Positions 52,210 to 60,356 of a DNA stretch of 64,000 nucleotides are shown one piece after another. Each line of letters begins with the position of its first letter. Within the stretch, counting starts at the first letter, position 1. The translations under genes and the position numbers were made by a program. The notes beneath the pieces were generated by a model, which saw nothing but the letters and a program-made list of their open reading frames with translations, did no database searches and was not told where the DNA came from. Source of the stretch: Paenibacillus sp. YN15 (GTDB taxonomy: Bacteria > Bacillota > Bacilli > Paenibacillales > NBRC-103111); NCBI RefSeq assembly GCF_003285005.1, contig NZ_QMFA01000027.1, forward strand, positions 27,638 to 91,637, read 5' to 3'.

Positions 52210-52917
52210 GTGAAAGAAAGATTGAAAGGTTTTATTATGGGAGCCTCGATTTGCAGTTTATTGTTTGGGTCAATTGCTTATGCTGCTGAAGAAACCCAAA
52301 TCCAAGTGTTTTTTAAAAAGCTCACTTATATATTTGACGGAGTTGAGATTGAAAGTGCCAATGAACCGGGTTTTATATACAATGGAACGACTTATGTGCC
52401 GATTCGTTTTGTAAGTGAAGCCCTTGGAAAGAAAGTCGAGTGGGATGGAGATAACGATACGATATGGATTGGGAAAAAGGTAGGGAATTTTGACTATCTT
52501 ACCGACCTCACTTACGCGCGAGCGGATGGATCAGCTAAAGATAAGGCCTTTTTTGATAATGTCCTTCACATAGCTGGCTCTCCATATATGAATAAGGGGA
52601 TCAAAGTTAAGTTACCTCAATCCGATACGCAGAGTGATCAATACGGTTCCATAGATTACAATTTAGAAGGGAAATATTCAACATTGACTGGAAAGATTGG
52701 CATTGATGATACAACAAAAAATAGTGACGCATCAGGTTCTTTCAAAATTATCGGAGACGGCAAAGAACTTTTTACAGTGGAGAATCTCAGAGGTGGTGAT
52801 CAAAGCAAAGAGGTCGAAGTAAATATTACTGGAGTTTCAAAATTGCAATTGGTTTTTTCAAGAGATGATAAAGATAGCTTGACAGTTGATTTCGTTGATG
52901 TAAAACTAATTCAGTAA
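52210..52917 (+). CDS. Stalk-domain plus NPCBM-like secreted protein
   Basis: 235 residues from GTG 52210 behind TAGGAGGG. Signal peptide about 1-26. A copper-amine-oxidase-N stalk domain covers about 35-95 (IYNGTTYVPIRFVSEALGKKVEWDG). The C-terminal 130 residues resemble an NPCBM/carbohydrate-binding beta sandwich (SIDYNLEGKYSTLTGKIGID, LQLVFSRDD). This pairing is common in Paenibacillus surface proteins. It would be exported and wall-associated. Confidence 0.8.
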   Translation: MKERLKGFIMGASICSLLFGSIAYAAEETQIQVFFKKLTYIFDGVEIESANEPGFIYNGTTYVPIRFVSEALGKKVEWDGDNDTIWIGKKVGNFDYLTDLTYARADGSAKDKAFFDNVLHIAGSPYMNKGIKVKLPQSDTQSDQYGSIDYNLEGKYSTLTGKIGIDDTTKNSDASGSFKIIGDGKELFTVENLRGGDQSKEVEVNITGVSKLQLVFSRDDKDSLTVDFVDVKLIQ

Positions 52918-53261
52918 CCATTGCTCACTATTATTAAGTTAGTGAATGACGCTTTCGGCATTTCAATTATCACCCTATACAAGGTATTATATTTTCGTAA
53001 TAACCGTTCCTTGGTTTTGCGGCTGCTAGGTAAGAGAAGGTCTTCAAGAAACTATGCTGCTTTTTCCTAAAGTACGCCGCAGTCTGAGGGGAAAATGACA
53101 AATACTCGTATTGTAAACGTTATTGTTTAAGAATACAGCAGGTTTATTGTGATCAAACAGCGGTCTAGCACATTAGCATCAATACCAATAATCGCAAAAA
53201 ATTCTGCCGCGGCGCAAAAAATGGGAAATTCCTACCCGATAGTATAGCTGTCCTTTGAAGG
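52918..53261. other. Non-coding stretch
   Basis: AT-rich, with stops in all frames. I see no gene, RNA or terminator in it. Confidence 0.5.
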
Positions 53262-53609
53262 ATGAATTTAACAAGGGAGCTGGTCTATATTCGTGAGAAT
53301 ATCCCAATAGTTGTTCCAATTCATTTTTTTGCATGGATAATAATAATTGTTTCTTTGGCTTTCGAGGATTTTAGTTGGTTTTTAATACCAAATGTAAATA
53401 ATACACCTGCATTTATTACCATTTCAAAATGGCTAACACAATCTTTAATGGTTACTAATTTAGTTGGCTATTTAATTCATAAATTGCTGATAAAGTGGAA
53501 ACTTTCCGATATAGATTGGAAGCTGTCGTCACATCTTATTTTTTCAATTGTTCATATCATTATAGTTGCTTTTCTCATTTTTCTAAATGCAGGGTTTGAA
53601 GATTTGTGA
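53262..53609 (+). CDS. Small integral membrane protein
   Basis: 115 residues from ATG 53262. Three hydrophobic spans are seen (about 15-35, 58-75 and 88-108). The ribosome site (GAAGG) is very close to the ATG, so translation may be weak. No family is recognised. It is an isolated gene among relics and may itself be partly decayed. Confidence 0.5.
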   Translation: MNLTRELVYIRENIPIVVPIHFFAWIIIIVSLAFEDFSWFLIPNVNNTPAFITISKWLTQSLMVTNLVGYLIHKLLIKWKLSDIDWKLSSHLIFSIVHIIIVAFLIFLNAGFEDL

Positions 53610-53760
53610 GCATAAATCATCTCCAAAAAGGCCGAATTGTAAAAAATTAATAATGAAGGTAATGATGCAGGCAGAAAGCAAAATGGAAGTCGTTGAAATA
53701 ATTATTTGTTAATGTTTGTTTTTGTAAAATCAAGGATTAAGAATTGGAGCAATCATATTG

Positions 53761-53853
53761 CAAATTTGGTTCGATTCAACCGGACCTAATAGTATGGTTG
53801 AGTGGAAGCATCAAGTCACTGGAAAACATAAGCTTTTTAAAGCAGGATATTAG
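53761..53853 (+). pseudogene. Relic of a paralogue of the gene at 50738
   Basis: The bases match the region around 50955-51035 by eye: AATTTGGT, GTTGAGTGGAAGCA, GTCACTGGAAAACA are shared. The reading frame stops soon after (TAG 53851). The sequences on either side show no homologous continuation. The surrounding 53610-54184 holds no other gene. Confidence 0.7.
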
Positions 53854-53891
53854 TTTTATGTTTTGAATTTTTAGTCTATTTGCTTCAATCT

Positions 53892-53940
53892 TAACCTGAA
53901 CAGTCTGATCACCACAAACTGTTTAGGTTATTTTAGTTTT
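53892..53940 (+). terminator. Rho-independent terminator
   Basis: TAACCTGAACAGT (53892-53904) pairs with ACTGTTTAGGTTA (53918-53930, one G-U), followed by TTTTAGTTTTT. It may have served the relic gene just upstream. Confidence 0.75.
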
Positions 53941-54184
53941 TATAAAAAGAAGCTCCATAGCAATCGCCTAAACCGTATCCTGCCATGCTGCATTTTGTAC
54001 TCGATAACGGGGAATAGCAGACAGTCTTTTCAATATAAGAAGTCTCGATGAAGATACTCTTTTTACAAATATCTCTGGCCACGTAAGAGGGCTTTTCTCT
54101 GTATTTCGCGAAAATAGAATAGAGCCGATGTCAGCTTGTACAAATTAGTCGGAGCACACAAACGAAAATCAGGAGAGGTGAGCA

Positions 54185-54655
54185 ATGAAGGCCAATAGGA
54201 GAGCGAAAATCCTGGGACTCATAAATTCATTAGACTGGAGGAAAGAAATTCTACAGTATAAAGAAATTGTGGAGCGAGAGGTTGGGCATCCGTTCTCCCA
54301 TGCAGCTCTGCTTGCACTCCTGCGGGAAATGGATGAGAAGGGACAACGAAAGATGGCACAAACGCTGAACTTCTCGTTTGCCCAGCGCAGTTCAAAAAAA
54401 TGGCCGGAAGCCTTCTTTATCCAATCCGTGCGTACCCTGCTGAAGCAAATGAATAGTGACATCGATACCAAACGGCGGCTGGTGTTGGCTGTCATCCAGG
54501 AAGTGCAGCCACTTTTGGAAGGTTTGAATGAGTTGGATACTATGGTCAAAGAACAGCAGCGGCTCATTACGAAATTCGGCTGCTGGCATTATTATTGGGC
54601 ATTCTACTTTCATGACAGTCGTACCTCAGCTCCGCGGCAGTGGCAGGAATGCTAG
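54185..54655 (+). CDS. Upstream part of a possibly split DUF2325-locus gene
   Basis: 156 residues from ATG 54185 behind AGGAGAGGTG. It is a helical protein (RRAKILGLINSLDWRKEILQYKEI, then HAALLALLREMDEKGQ). It ends at TAG 54653. The same frame stays open beyond that stop and joins directly to the coiled-coil gene at 54701, so the two may be halves of one gene broken by a nonsense mutation or frameshifts. The last 25 residues before the stop look unnatural. Confidence 0.6.
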   Translation: MKANRRAKILGLINSLDWRKEILQYKEIVEREVGHPFSHAALLALLREMDEKGQRKMAQTLNFSFAQRSSKKWPEAFFIQSVRTLLKQMNSDIDTKRRLVLAVIQEVQPLLEGLNELDTMVKEQQRLITKFGCWHYYWAFYFHDSRTSAPRQWQEC

Positions 54656-54700
54656 GAAACGATTCAAGAGAGCGCCTCTGGTTGGGAACAGGCTTCAAAT

Positions 54701-56221
54701 GTGGAAATAGAGTTGTCCGTTTCATTTCAAGAAGAAGGTCATTCATTCAAAAGTAAGGACCGTTCTTCTATGAGAATCGCCGCATTGGAAAAGAAGCTAG
54801 CAAAAGAAATCGAACTGAGGCAAAAGCTGAGCCAGGAGTTGGAACAAAGCAAAAAGCAGCTTTTTGCAAAAGAGAAAGAGAAGAAACAAGTTGAAAATGA
54901 ATTGACGGAACAAGCCAAACAGGTTGAAAACAGCGAACGAAAAGTGAATGAGGGAATTAGGCAGCTTGAAATGAAAGAACAAATTTGGAGTACCGTGCAG
55001 CAAAAATGGAATGTGGAAAGAGAAAAGCTCAATAAACAAATCCGTGCTCAAGAGCAAGAAATTCGCAAGCTTGCCCAGCAAGTTGGGCAGCTTTCCAATA
55101 AAACCCGGCAACTTCGGACTATTGCGGCAGAATTCAAACATATCTGCCGCAATTCCAATGAACTGATCGGGGTGCTATGCAAAGCTTTGGATGAGGATAT
55201 CCGGCAGATCAGCTGTAATTGGATCGAGGAAGGGCGTACAGGAATCAACGGGCGCAAGCGAATGCAAGTGATCCTCCACTTGCTTGACGCGCTTGATGCC
55301 TACCGTCAACAAGAGGAACGGACTTCTGACGGCTTGTCTCTTTCGGTTGATGCGTCAATGGAGCCTTCTTCTCTGTCAGAGTTAACCGAGGCCGCGAAAG
55401 AGATAAACCAGACAAATGGAGTCTACACAGGAACCTTTTATCGTCGGGATCATGGCGGCTATATTCAACTGGAAAATGGAGAAGTCTTTAACATTACGGA
55501 ATCCTTGGTGAACAACCATCAGTTGGAGCACAAGGCTGAGGTACAATGTCGGCCTTACTTGCAGGACAATGGAGCGACTTTTTATGATATTGAGCTGCTG
55601 TTTCAAGGCGACGACGCTTACGCTCCCATTCGACAATATGTGGGGTATGTTCAATTGGGTGAGCACTACACCTGGTATTGTGTTGATCTCAATGATTCCA
55701 CTTGCCGGTTTCCTCTTCATCGCAAAGATATAGAGATTCAGCAGCCCGAGGACGGGATGCCCTGTACGTTCAACGTCTCGGAAGAAGGCGAGTTTGCCCG
55801 GTTGTCAAAAGTGTACCGGCAGTTTACGAAAACGGAAGAAGAGTTTGAGCTCGCTCGTACCGAAATGTCGAAAGCCCGAAGCAACAGCAGCGTTCCGGCT
55901 GCAAAGCCGTCAGCATTTCTGACTGGTTGTACGGTTGCTATCATTGGCGGACAGCGCAAGTGGTTTGAGGAAGTGGTAGCAGAATCGGGGGCTGTATTGG
56001 TTCATGATAACGGCGAGCACACGGAGCGCATTGCCGCCGACTTGCGGCGTTCCCAAGCCTTGTTTCTCCTGCTCACCGCAACCTCCCACCGTGCGACTTG
56101 GGGAGGAATTGAGATTGCCAAGGCCTGCGGCATGCCGCACTTCACGATCCAGGGGTCCAAGTCCAATTTGCGTAAGCAGCTATGGGACAATCGGGAGACC
56201 ATACGAGCAGGCTTGCAGTAG
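54701..56221 (+). CDS. Coiled-coil protein with C-terminal DUF2325 domain
   Basis: 506 residues from GTG 54701; no ribosome site precedes it, in keeping with the in-frame ORF upstream. Residues 20-140 form a long coiled coil. A middle beta-rich region (about 235-385) follows. The C-terminus (FLTGCTVAIIGGQRKWFEEVVAESGAV, then TATSHRATWGG) is a DUF2325 domain, whose function is unknown. It converges with the truncated SAF gene. Confidence 0.72.
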   Translation: MEIELSVSFQEEGHSFKSKDRSSMRIAALEKKLAKEIELRQKLSQELEQSKKQLFAKEKEKKQVENELTEQAKQVENSERKVNEGIRQLEMKEQIWSTVQQKWNVEREKLNKQIRAQEQEIRKLAQQVGQLSNKTRQLRTIAAEFKHICRNSNELIGVLCKALDEDIRQISCNWIEEGRTGINGRKRMQVILHLLDALDAYRQQEERTSDGLSLSVDASMEPSSLSELTEAAKEINQTNGVYTGTFYRRDHGGYIQLENGEVFNITESLVNNHQLEHKAEVQCRPYLQDNGATFYDIELLFQGDDAYAPIRQYVGYVQLGEHYTWYCVDLNDSTCRFPLHRKDIEIQQPEDGMPCTFNVSEEGEFARLSKVYRQFTKTEEEFELARTEMSKARSNSSVPAAKPSAFLTGCTVAIIGGQRKWFEEVVAESGAVLVHDNGEHTERIAADLRRSQALFLLLTATSHRATWGGIEIAKACGMPHFTIQGSKSNLRKQLWDNRETIRAGLQ

Positions 56222-56243
56222 CCACATCAAGACATTGGATTGC

Positions 56244-56558
56244 TCAGATTTGTGAATACGTTAAAGTGCATATGAAATAAAGGTGCAAGAGTAATAAATC
56301 ATACAGGTAACGGTCAGAAAAATGTATGCAAAAAATGCGAAATACATGATCGCCAATCCAAAGTAGCTGAATAGCAACGGTTTCAATCTGGTCGGAGGTG
56401 ATTGTCGCCCCTTTAGCTACATCTTTAACCATGCGGACAATTTCTGTTTGTTCACTGGCCATCCGATTCAACAGCGGAGCAATGCCGAAAGAAAGTACCA
56501 GGGAGAGCAGAATGCAAGCCGATCCCAGCAGGGTGCGATTACGGAAAAGCTTTTTCAA
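56244..56558 (-). pseudogene. Truncated SAF/CpaB-like protein
   Basis: TTG 56558 lies behind AAGGAGG. The first 63 codons (a membrane span, then KDVAKGATITSDQIETVAI) are the start of an SAF-domain protein, of the kind that helps assemble Flp/Tad pili or acts in ICE transfer. From about 56370 the sequence changes to AT-rich, unrelated residues until a stop at 56244. The normal protein is several hundred residues, so most of it is lost. This marks a rearrangement end of the conjugation module. Confidence 0.75.
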
Positions 56559-56571
56559 ATGAGCAGCCTCC

Positions 56572-57018
56572 TTACCTATAAAATAGAAGCATAAGAAATG
56601 ACAAAACGCCGCCGGCGGATAAAAACGGAGCCAACGGCAACGCGGTTTGTTTGGCGGCTTGAAAGCCGTAACGAAGTCCGATACCAGCGGCAACAAGCAG
56701 CACCAGCGTTAAACCGATGAGGCTTTGCAGCGTGCCATGCACGGGTCCCAACACAGAGCCGCAAGCAGCCATCAGCTTGATGTCCCCACCGCCGATTTTG
56801 CCCTTAGAAAGCATGGCGGCCGTGAGGTAGGGCAAGCTGGTTACGAACAGCCCGGTACAAGCCCAAATGGGAGAACCATGCAAAAGCCCGGCAGCACCGA
56901 TCATGAGGGATAGACGATTCGGAATCTGCCGGGTTTTCAGGTCACAGATACTGGCGCAGGTCAGAAAGGCGGTAAACAGAATCCCTTGAAGAACCATCAT
57001 CAGCGGCAGGTTGTTCAC
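56572..57018 (-). CDS. A24-family prepilin peptidase
   Basis: 148 residues; GTG 57018 overlaps the upstream stop (GTGA) and follows a GGAG. Aspartate motifs CDLKTRQIPN and GGGDIKLMAACG are those of TadV/CpaA-type prepilin peptidases, within four to six membrane spans. It would cleave pilin leader peptides. It neighbours the SAF gene, as in several Firmicute ICEs. Confidence 0.85.
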   Translation of the reverse strand: MNNLPLMMVLQGILFTAFLTCASICDLKTRQIPNRLSLMIGAAGLLHGSPIWACTGLFVTSLPYLTAAMLSKGKIGGGDIKLMAACGSVLGPVHGTLQSLIGLTLVLLVAAGIGLRYGFQAAKQTALPLAPFLSAGGVLSFLMLLFYR

Positions 57019-57353
57019 GGCTTTTGCTCCGGCCAGGGCCACTCCTTCATGGCACGGTACGGATACACCTTTTGAGCCTTCATAAACCGCACCATAAACC
57101 GAACTTGATCCAGCACCGACAGGTTGTTGCGATCCTTGGTGGTCATCATCACCGAAGCGGACACGCCGGTAAGAAAGGTAACGACGGCCAAGGGGACGCT
57201 CCCCTTTACGAACCAGAGGAACAACGCCAACAGCACGGATGCGCTGGAGCCGATGAAGGTCTGGAGCAATTGCGGCTTGCCAAAGCCGGGAAACCATTCG
57301 GTATCCGGCTTCACGCCCATGGGGATGTATAGACTTTGTTCTTGGGTCATCAC
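57015..57353 (-). CDS. Small conjugation membrane protein (PrgI/VirB3-like)
   Basis: 112 residues from ATG 57353 or 57350. Two adjacent hydrophobic spans (about 32-50 and 55-72) and short hydrophilic ends give the layout of PrgI/VirB3 proteins. Its place in the conjugation cluster supports this, while sequence evidence alone is thin. No VirB4 ATPase follows it here, since the HipA-like gene and the prepilin peptidase flank it. Confidence 0.55.
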   Translation of the reverse strand: MMTQEQSLYIPMGVKPDTEWFPGFGKPQLLQTFIGSSASVLLALFLWFVKGSVPLAVVTFLTGVSASVMMTTKDRNNLSVLDQVRFMVRFMKAQKVYPYRAMKEWPWPEQKP

Positions 57354-57540
57354 TGATTTTTAAGTCCTCCTTTTATTGGGGTTAACAACAAATCTGAAGG
57401 GTACTAAGCATGTTCTTGTTTTATGCTCGTGTATTCAATCGCGGCTTGATATAATAGAAGAAACTTGAAATCGGTTCGTGAAAAGAAACGTCTTATTCGA
57501 TTGGAAGAGTCAAGGACAGTTGAAGCTTGGAGGGGATGAT

Positions 57541-58800
57541 ATGTCGGATGGCTCCCATAAGCAATACCTGCTCATGCACAAGCACGTCCCTGTAGCCGAC
57601 ATTGAGCTAGATGAAGCAACCTGCTCGATTTCTGCCATTGGGCATGTTTATCATGAGCAGCATGCTCCTGTAGGAATACCGGTGAAACGGGGGCGGATCG
57701 ACCGCGCTGCCTTGAACGAATGGTGGAGAAGCCGCGCTATTCCCGCCAGCCGTGACGGGATTAAAGAAGCTTTGCTGGAGCTCAATCTCTCCACTACCCA
57801 AAAGCTGCTGGATAAGAGCTTGGGGCTGAGCTTATCTGACCAGTATTGGATTTGTCCCTCCGGCTCAGATGTAAACTGGTCCAAGGTGAATTTTTTTGAC
57901 AATCCTTTTTCTGATGATGTGGGAAATGTGCTGTTCGGCAAAGGCTCATCCAGCGAACGGATCAGCCTGATGTCGCCGGATAATACTTCTGACGGCTGGC
58001 TGAAAAAAAAGTGGGCGATCCTGGAAGGAAAGCGCTGCTTGATCAAAGGTGGAAGCGGGGCGACTCAACAGGAGCCTTATAACGAGGTGCTGGCTAGCAG
58101 GATCATGGAGCGGCTCGACATTCCCCATGTTCCCTATTCGCTATTGCTTCAGGACGACTATCCGTACAGCGTGTGCGAGAACTTCATCACCCCCCAAACT
58201 GAACTGGTTACGGCTTGGTATGTGATGCGGACGCAGACAAAGCCCAATCATGTCTCGATTTACCAGCATTATGTGAACTGTTGTAAGGCGCTAGGGATTC
58301 CCGGCATCGTTGATGCGCTTGATCGAATGATTGTCGTGGACTATCTCATTGCCAATGAGGATCGGCACCAAAACAATTTCGGCGTCGTTCGGAATGCGGA
58401 AACCTTGGAATGGCTCGGGCCTGCGCCCATTTATGACAGCGGCTCCTCCCTGTGGTTCTCCAAGCCGCTGGGGTTGATTTCCCCCACCGCCAAGCTGACC
58501 TGCAAGCCGTTCAAGCAGGATCACGAGGAGCAGCTTAAGCTGGTGACCAATGTGGACTGGCTCGATTTGGCGGCGCTGCAAGGCATAGACGAGGAGCTTC
58601 GAGAAATAGGGCGGGGCTCACTCTTTATGGATGCGTCCCGGTGCGACGCTCTGTGTACGGCCCTGTTGAAACGCATCGAGTTGTTGGCTGAGTTTATCCG
58701 TTCTCGAAGCTCCACGTTTTGGAGGGATGAACACAGTGCCGACGTAGCAGAAGATATTGCTTACAGCGGCATGCAGTCTGAGGAGGACTGGGAGCGATAA
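57541..58800 (+). CDS. HipA-like kinase domain protein
   Basis: 419 residues; ATG 57541 lies seven bases after GGAGGGG, better than GTG 57478. GKRCLIKGGSGATQQEPYNE gives the ATP-binding lysine region, MIVVDYLIANEDRHQNNFGV the catalytic DRHxxN, and APIYDSGSSLW the metal-binding DxG-like motif. It resembles HipA/CtkA-type kinases, but no HipB-like partner is adjacent. It is the only plus-strand gene inside the conjugation module. TATAAT at 57450-57455 may be its -10. Confidence 0.8.
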   Translation: MSDGSHKQYLLMHKHVPVADIELDEATCSISAIGHVYHEQHAPVGIPVKRGRIDRAALNEWWRSRAIPASRDGIKEALLELNLSTTQKLLDKSLGLSLSDQYWICPSGSDVNWSKVNFFDNPFSDDVGNVLFGKGSSSERISLMSPDNTSDGWLKKKWAILEGKRCLIKGGSGATQQEPYNEVLASRIMERLDIPHVPYSLLLQDDYPYSVCENFITPQTELVTAWYVMRTQTKPNHVSIYQHYVNCCKALGIPGIVDALDRMIVVDYLIANEDRHQNNFGVVRNAETLEWLGPAPIYDSGSSLWFSKPLGLISPTAKLTCKPFKQDHEEQLKLVTNVDWLDLAALQGIDEELREIGRGSLFMDASRCDALCTALLKRIELLAEFIRSRSSTFWRDEHSADVAEDIAYSGMQSEEDWER

Positions 58801-58859
58801 TCGTTGCGGAAAATATAAGCCCTGTACATCCTATCATCAGGGATTGTGCAGGGCTTTTG

Positions 58860-59069
58860 CTACCGATAGTAAAAGAACAGGATCTCCTTCACCTGCCAAA
58901 TACTTTCGGCCAGCACGTAAAACAGCACCACATTCCGGGTTCGCTTCTTGTATTTCGATGCTTCTTCATCCGCGCCGGACAAGCGCACCATACCATACAG
59001 GAACCGGCAGACGCAGCCCAGGCGAATCAGGACAATGAGCGACTGAGCCAATTCCTCCAGCGTGACCAT
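58860..59069 (-). CDS. Small conjugation-module membrane protein
   Basis: 69 residues from ATG 59069, four bases after the stop of the TrbL/VirB6-like gene. Two weak hydrophobic segments (about 8-26 and 46-64) flank a charged loop. Small proteins like it follow VirB6-like genes in Firmicute ICEs. No specific family can be named. Confidence 0.6.
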   Translation of the reverse strand: MVTLEELAQSLIVLIRLGCVCRFLYGMVRLSGADEEASKYKKRTRNVVLFYVLAESIWQVKEILFFYYR

Positions 59070-59073
59070 CGCT

Positions 59074-59910
59074 TTACCCGGCCTTGGCCAGCTTGCGGGC
59101 CATGCCTACCAGCTTGACGCTGTGATACACGTTTTGTACCACGCCTCCGCCTCCCCCTGTGGTCAGCACAAAGTCGGCCAAAAAGCGCGGCGTCCGAATG
59201 GCCAGCATCATGCAGGCTAAGCCCCAAAACATATGGTTTTGCAGCATCAGCCCCACGCCCAACTTGGCTAAAGCGATTTGAATCACCACCGCCAACATGG
59301 ATTGCAGGAACTTTTGGGCATAGGCCCGGAAGACGCCTCGGTCGTTATCCAAAAGTCCGGCACAGGCCAAGGGAATGCCTACGCGCAAGATGAACATTTC
59401 CAATCCTCGCATGAGGAACTGAAAATACAGAATGAAAAAACAGACGATGAAGATCAGGCCAAACACAGCAGTCACCAATCCGGCGGATTCTAAAGCGTTC
59501 ATCCATGTTTGCCAGTTATAATTGATGGATTCACCGATGACGGAGAGCAACCGGTTTGTTAAATCCTCTACCATCAGCCCCAGCCAGGTATAAATGGTTG
59601 GAAAGCAAATCGCTACCGCCATCGCCCGAAAAAAGTTGGTCAGGAGAAACAGCGGCTCCTCATCCGGATCACCGTCGGTCCACAGTACGTAGATTTCAAA
59701 CCCCTTTTTCAAAAACTTCAAAATCATCCAGGCGACGCCGAAGGAAAACACGATCTCATACAGGTTCTCCAGCAAGTTTGCACCAGTGGATAGGGTCATG
59801 TATTTTTCCGCATACAAGGAAATCGGTACAATATCCTTCAGCAAGCTGTTCAGGTAAACCAACGAGCCATTTAGCAGCGCAATAATCAGTACAAGCAAAA
59901 TTTTCTCCAA
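59074..59910 (-). CDS. VirB6/TrbL-like conjugal transfer membrane protein
   Basis: 278 residues; TTG 59910 follows AAAGGAGAGG. Six or so membrane spans, a conserved-looking region (FILRVGIPLACAGLLDND) and a glycine-rich loop (TTGGGGGV) match the TrbL/VirB6-type inner-membrane component of ICE secretion systems. It would form part of the channel. Position after DUF6133 and Maff2 is the usual order. Confidence 0.8.
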   Translation of the reverse strand: MEKILLVLIIALLNGSLVYLNSLLKDIVPISLYAEKYMTLSTGANLLENLYEIVFSFGVAWMILKFLKKGFEIYVLWTDGDPDEEPLFLLTNFFRAMAVAICFPTIYTWLGLMVEDLTNRLLSVIGESINYNWQTWMNALESAGLVTAVFGLIFIVCFFILYFQFLMRGLEMFILRVGIPLACAGLLDNDRGVFRAYAQKFLQSMLAVVIQIALAKLGVGLMLQNHMFWGLACMMLAIRTPRFLADFVLTTGGGGGVVQNVYHSVKLVGMARKLAKAG

Positions 59911-59974
59911 AACACGCCTCTCCTTTCTGCGGAAAGCAGTGCTTGGACCGCTTCCCACTGAAGGCTTTTCGCTC

Positions 59975-60205
59975 TTACCTCCGGTAATTGAACATTTCCC
60001 TGATCCGTTCCGTAAGTGTAGGCAGAATGGTGCCGCTGAACAGCAGGTACAGTCCGCCAAGCAGCAGAGCTCCGATGACCACCGCCATCAAAATCTTCAC
60101 GGCGCTATCCACGAAGCCTTCCCCGCGGCGGTTGTTCAGCGCCAATTTTGCGGTTCTTGTCGCTTGCAATGCTTTTTCCTTAAGTGATTTCAGTCCTTTT
60201 TTCAT
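59975..60205 (-). CDS. DUF6133-like ICE membrane protein
   Basis: 76 residues; ATG 60205 lies seven bases after GGAGGG, while TTG 60211 is too close. A basic helical start, then NNRRGEGFVDSAVKILMAVV, one membrane span and FNYRR at the end match the DUF6133 family, which follows Maff2 in Clostridial and Bacillota ICEs. It may be a pilin-like or channel component. Confidence 0.82.
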   Translation of the reverse strand: MKKGLKSLKEKALQATRTAKLALNNRRGEGFVDSAVKILMAVVIGALLLGGLYLLFSGTILPTLTERIREMFNYRR

Positions 60206-60265
60206 GTTCAATCCCTCCTGATTGGTTTGGAAATAAAAAAGAGCCAGTTGATGAGCAAGCCTGGC

Positions 60266-60356
60266 TTACTTGTAGTACCCGATGATGATATTGAGTGTAG
60301 CCGAACCGAGCACTGCCCCGATGCAGGAAACAATGGCGACAATAATTCGATTATTC
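60266..60356 (-). CDS. maff2, 3' exon (interrupted by group II intron)
   Basis: On the minus strand this reads NNRIIVAIVSCIGAVLGSAT, then LNIIIGYYK and a stop at 60266. That is the second membrane span and end of a Maff2 protein, whose first part is at 62868-63118. If the exons join as ...AAATG + GAAT..., the joint encodes Trp in the expected reading frame. The exact splice base is inferred. Confidence 0.8.
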
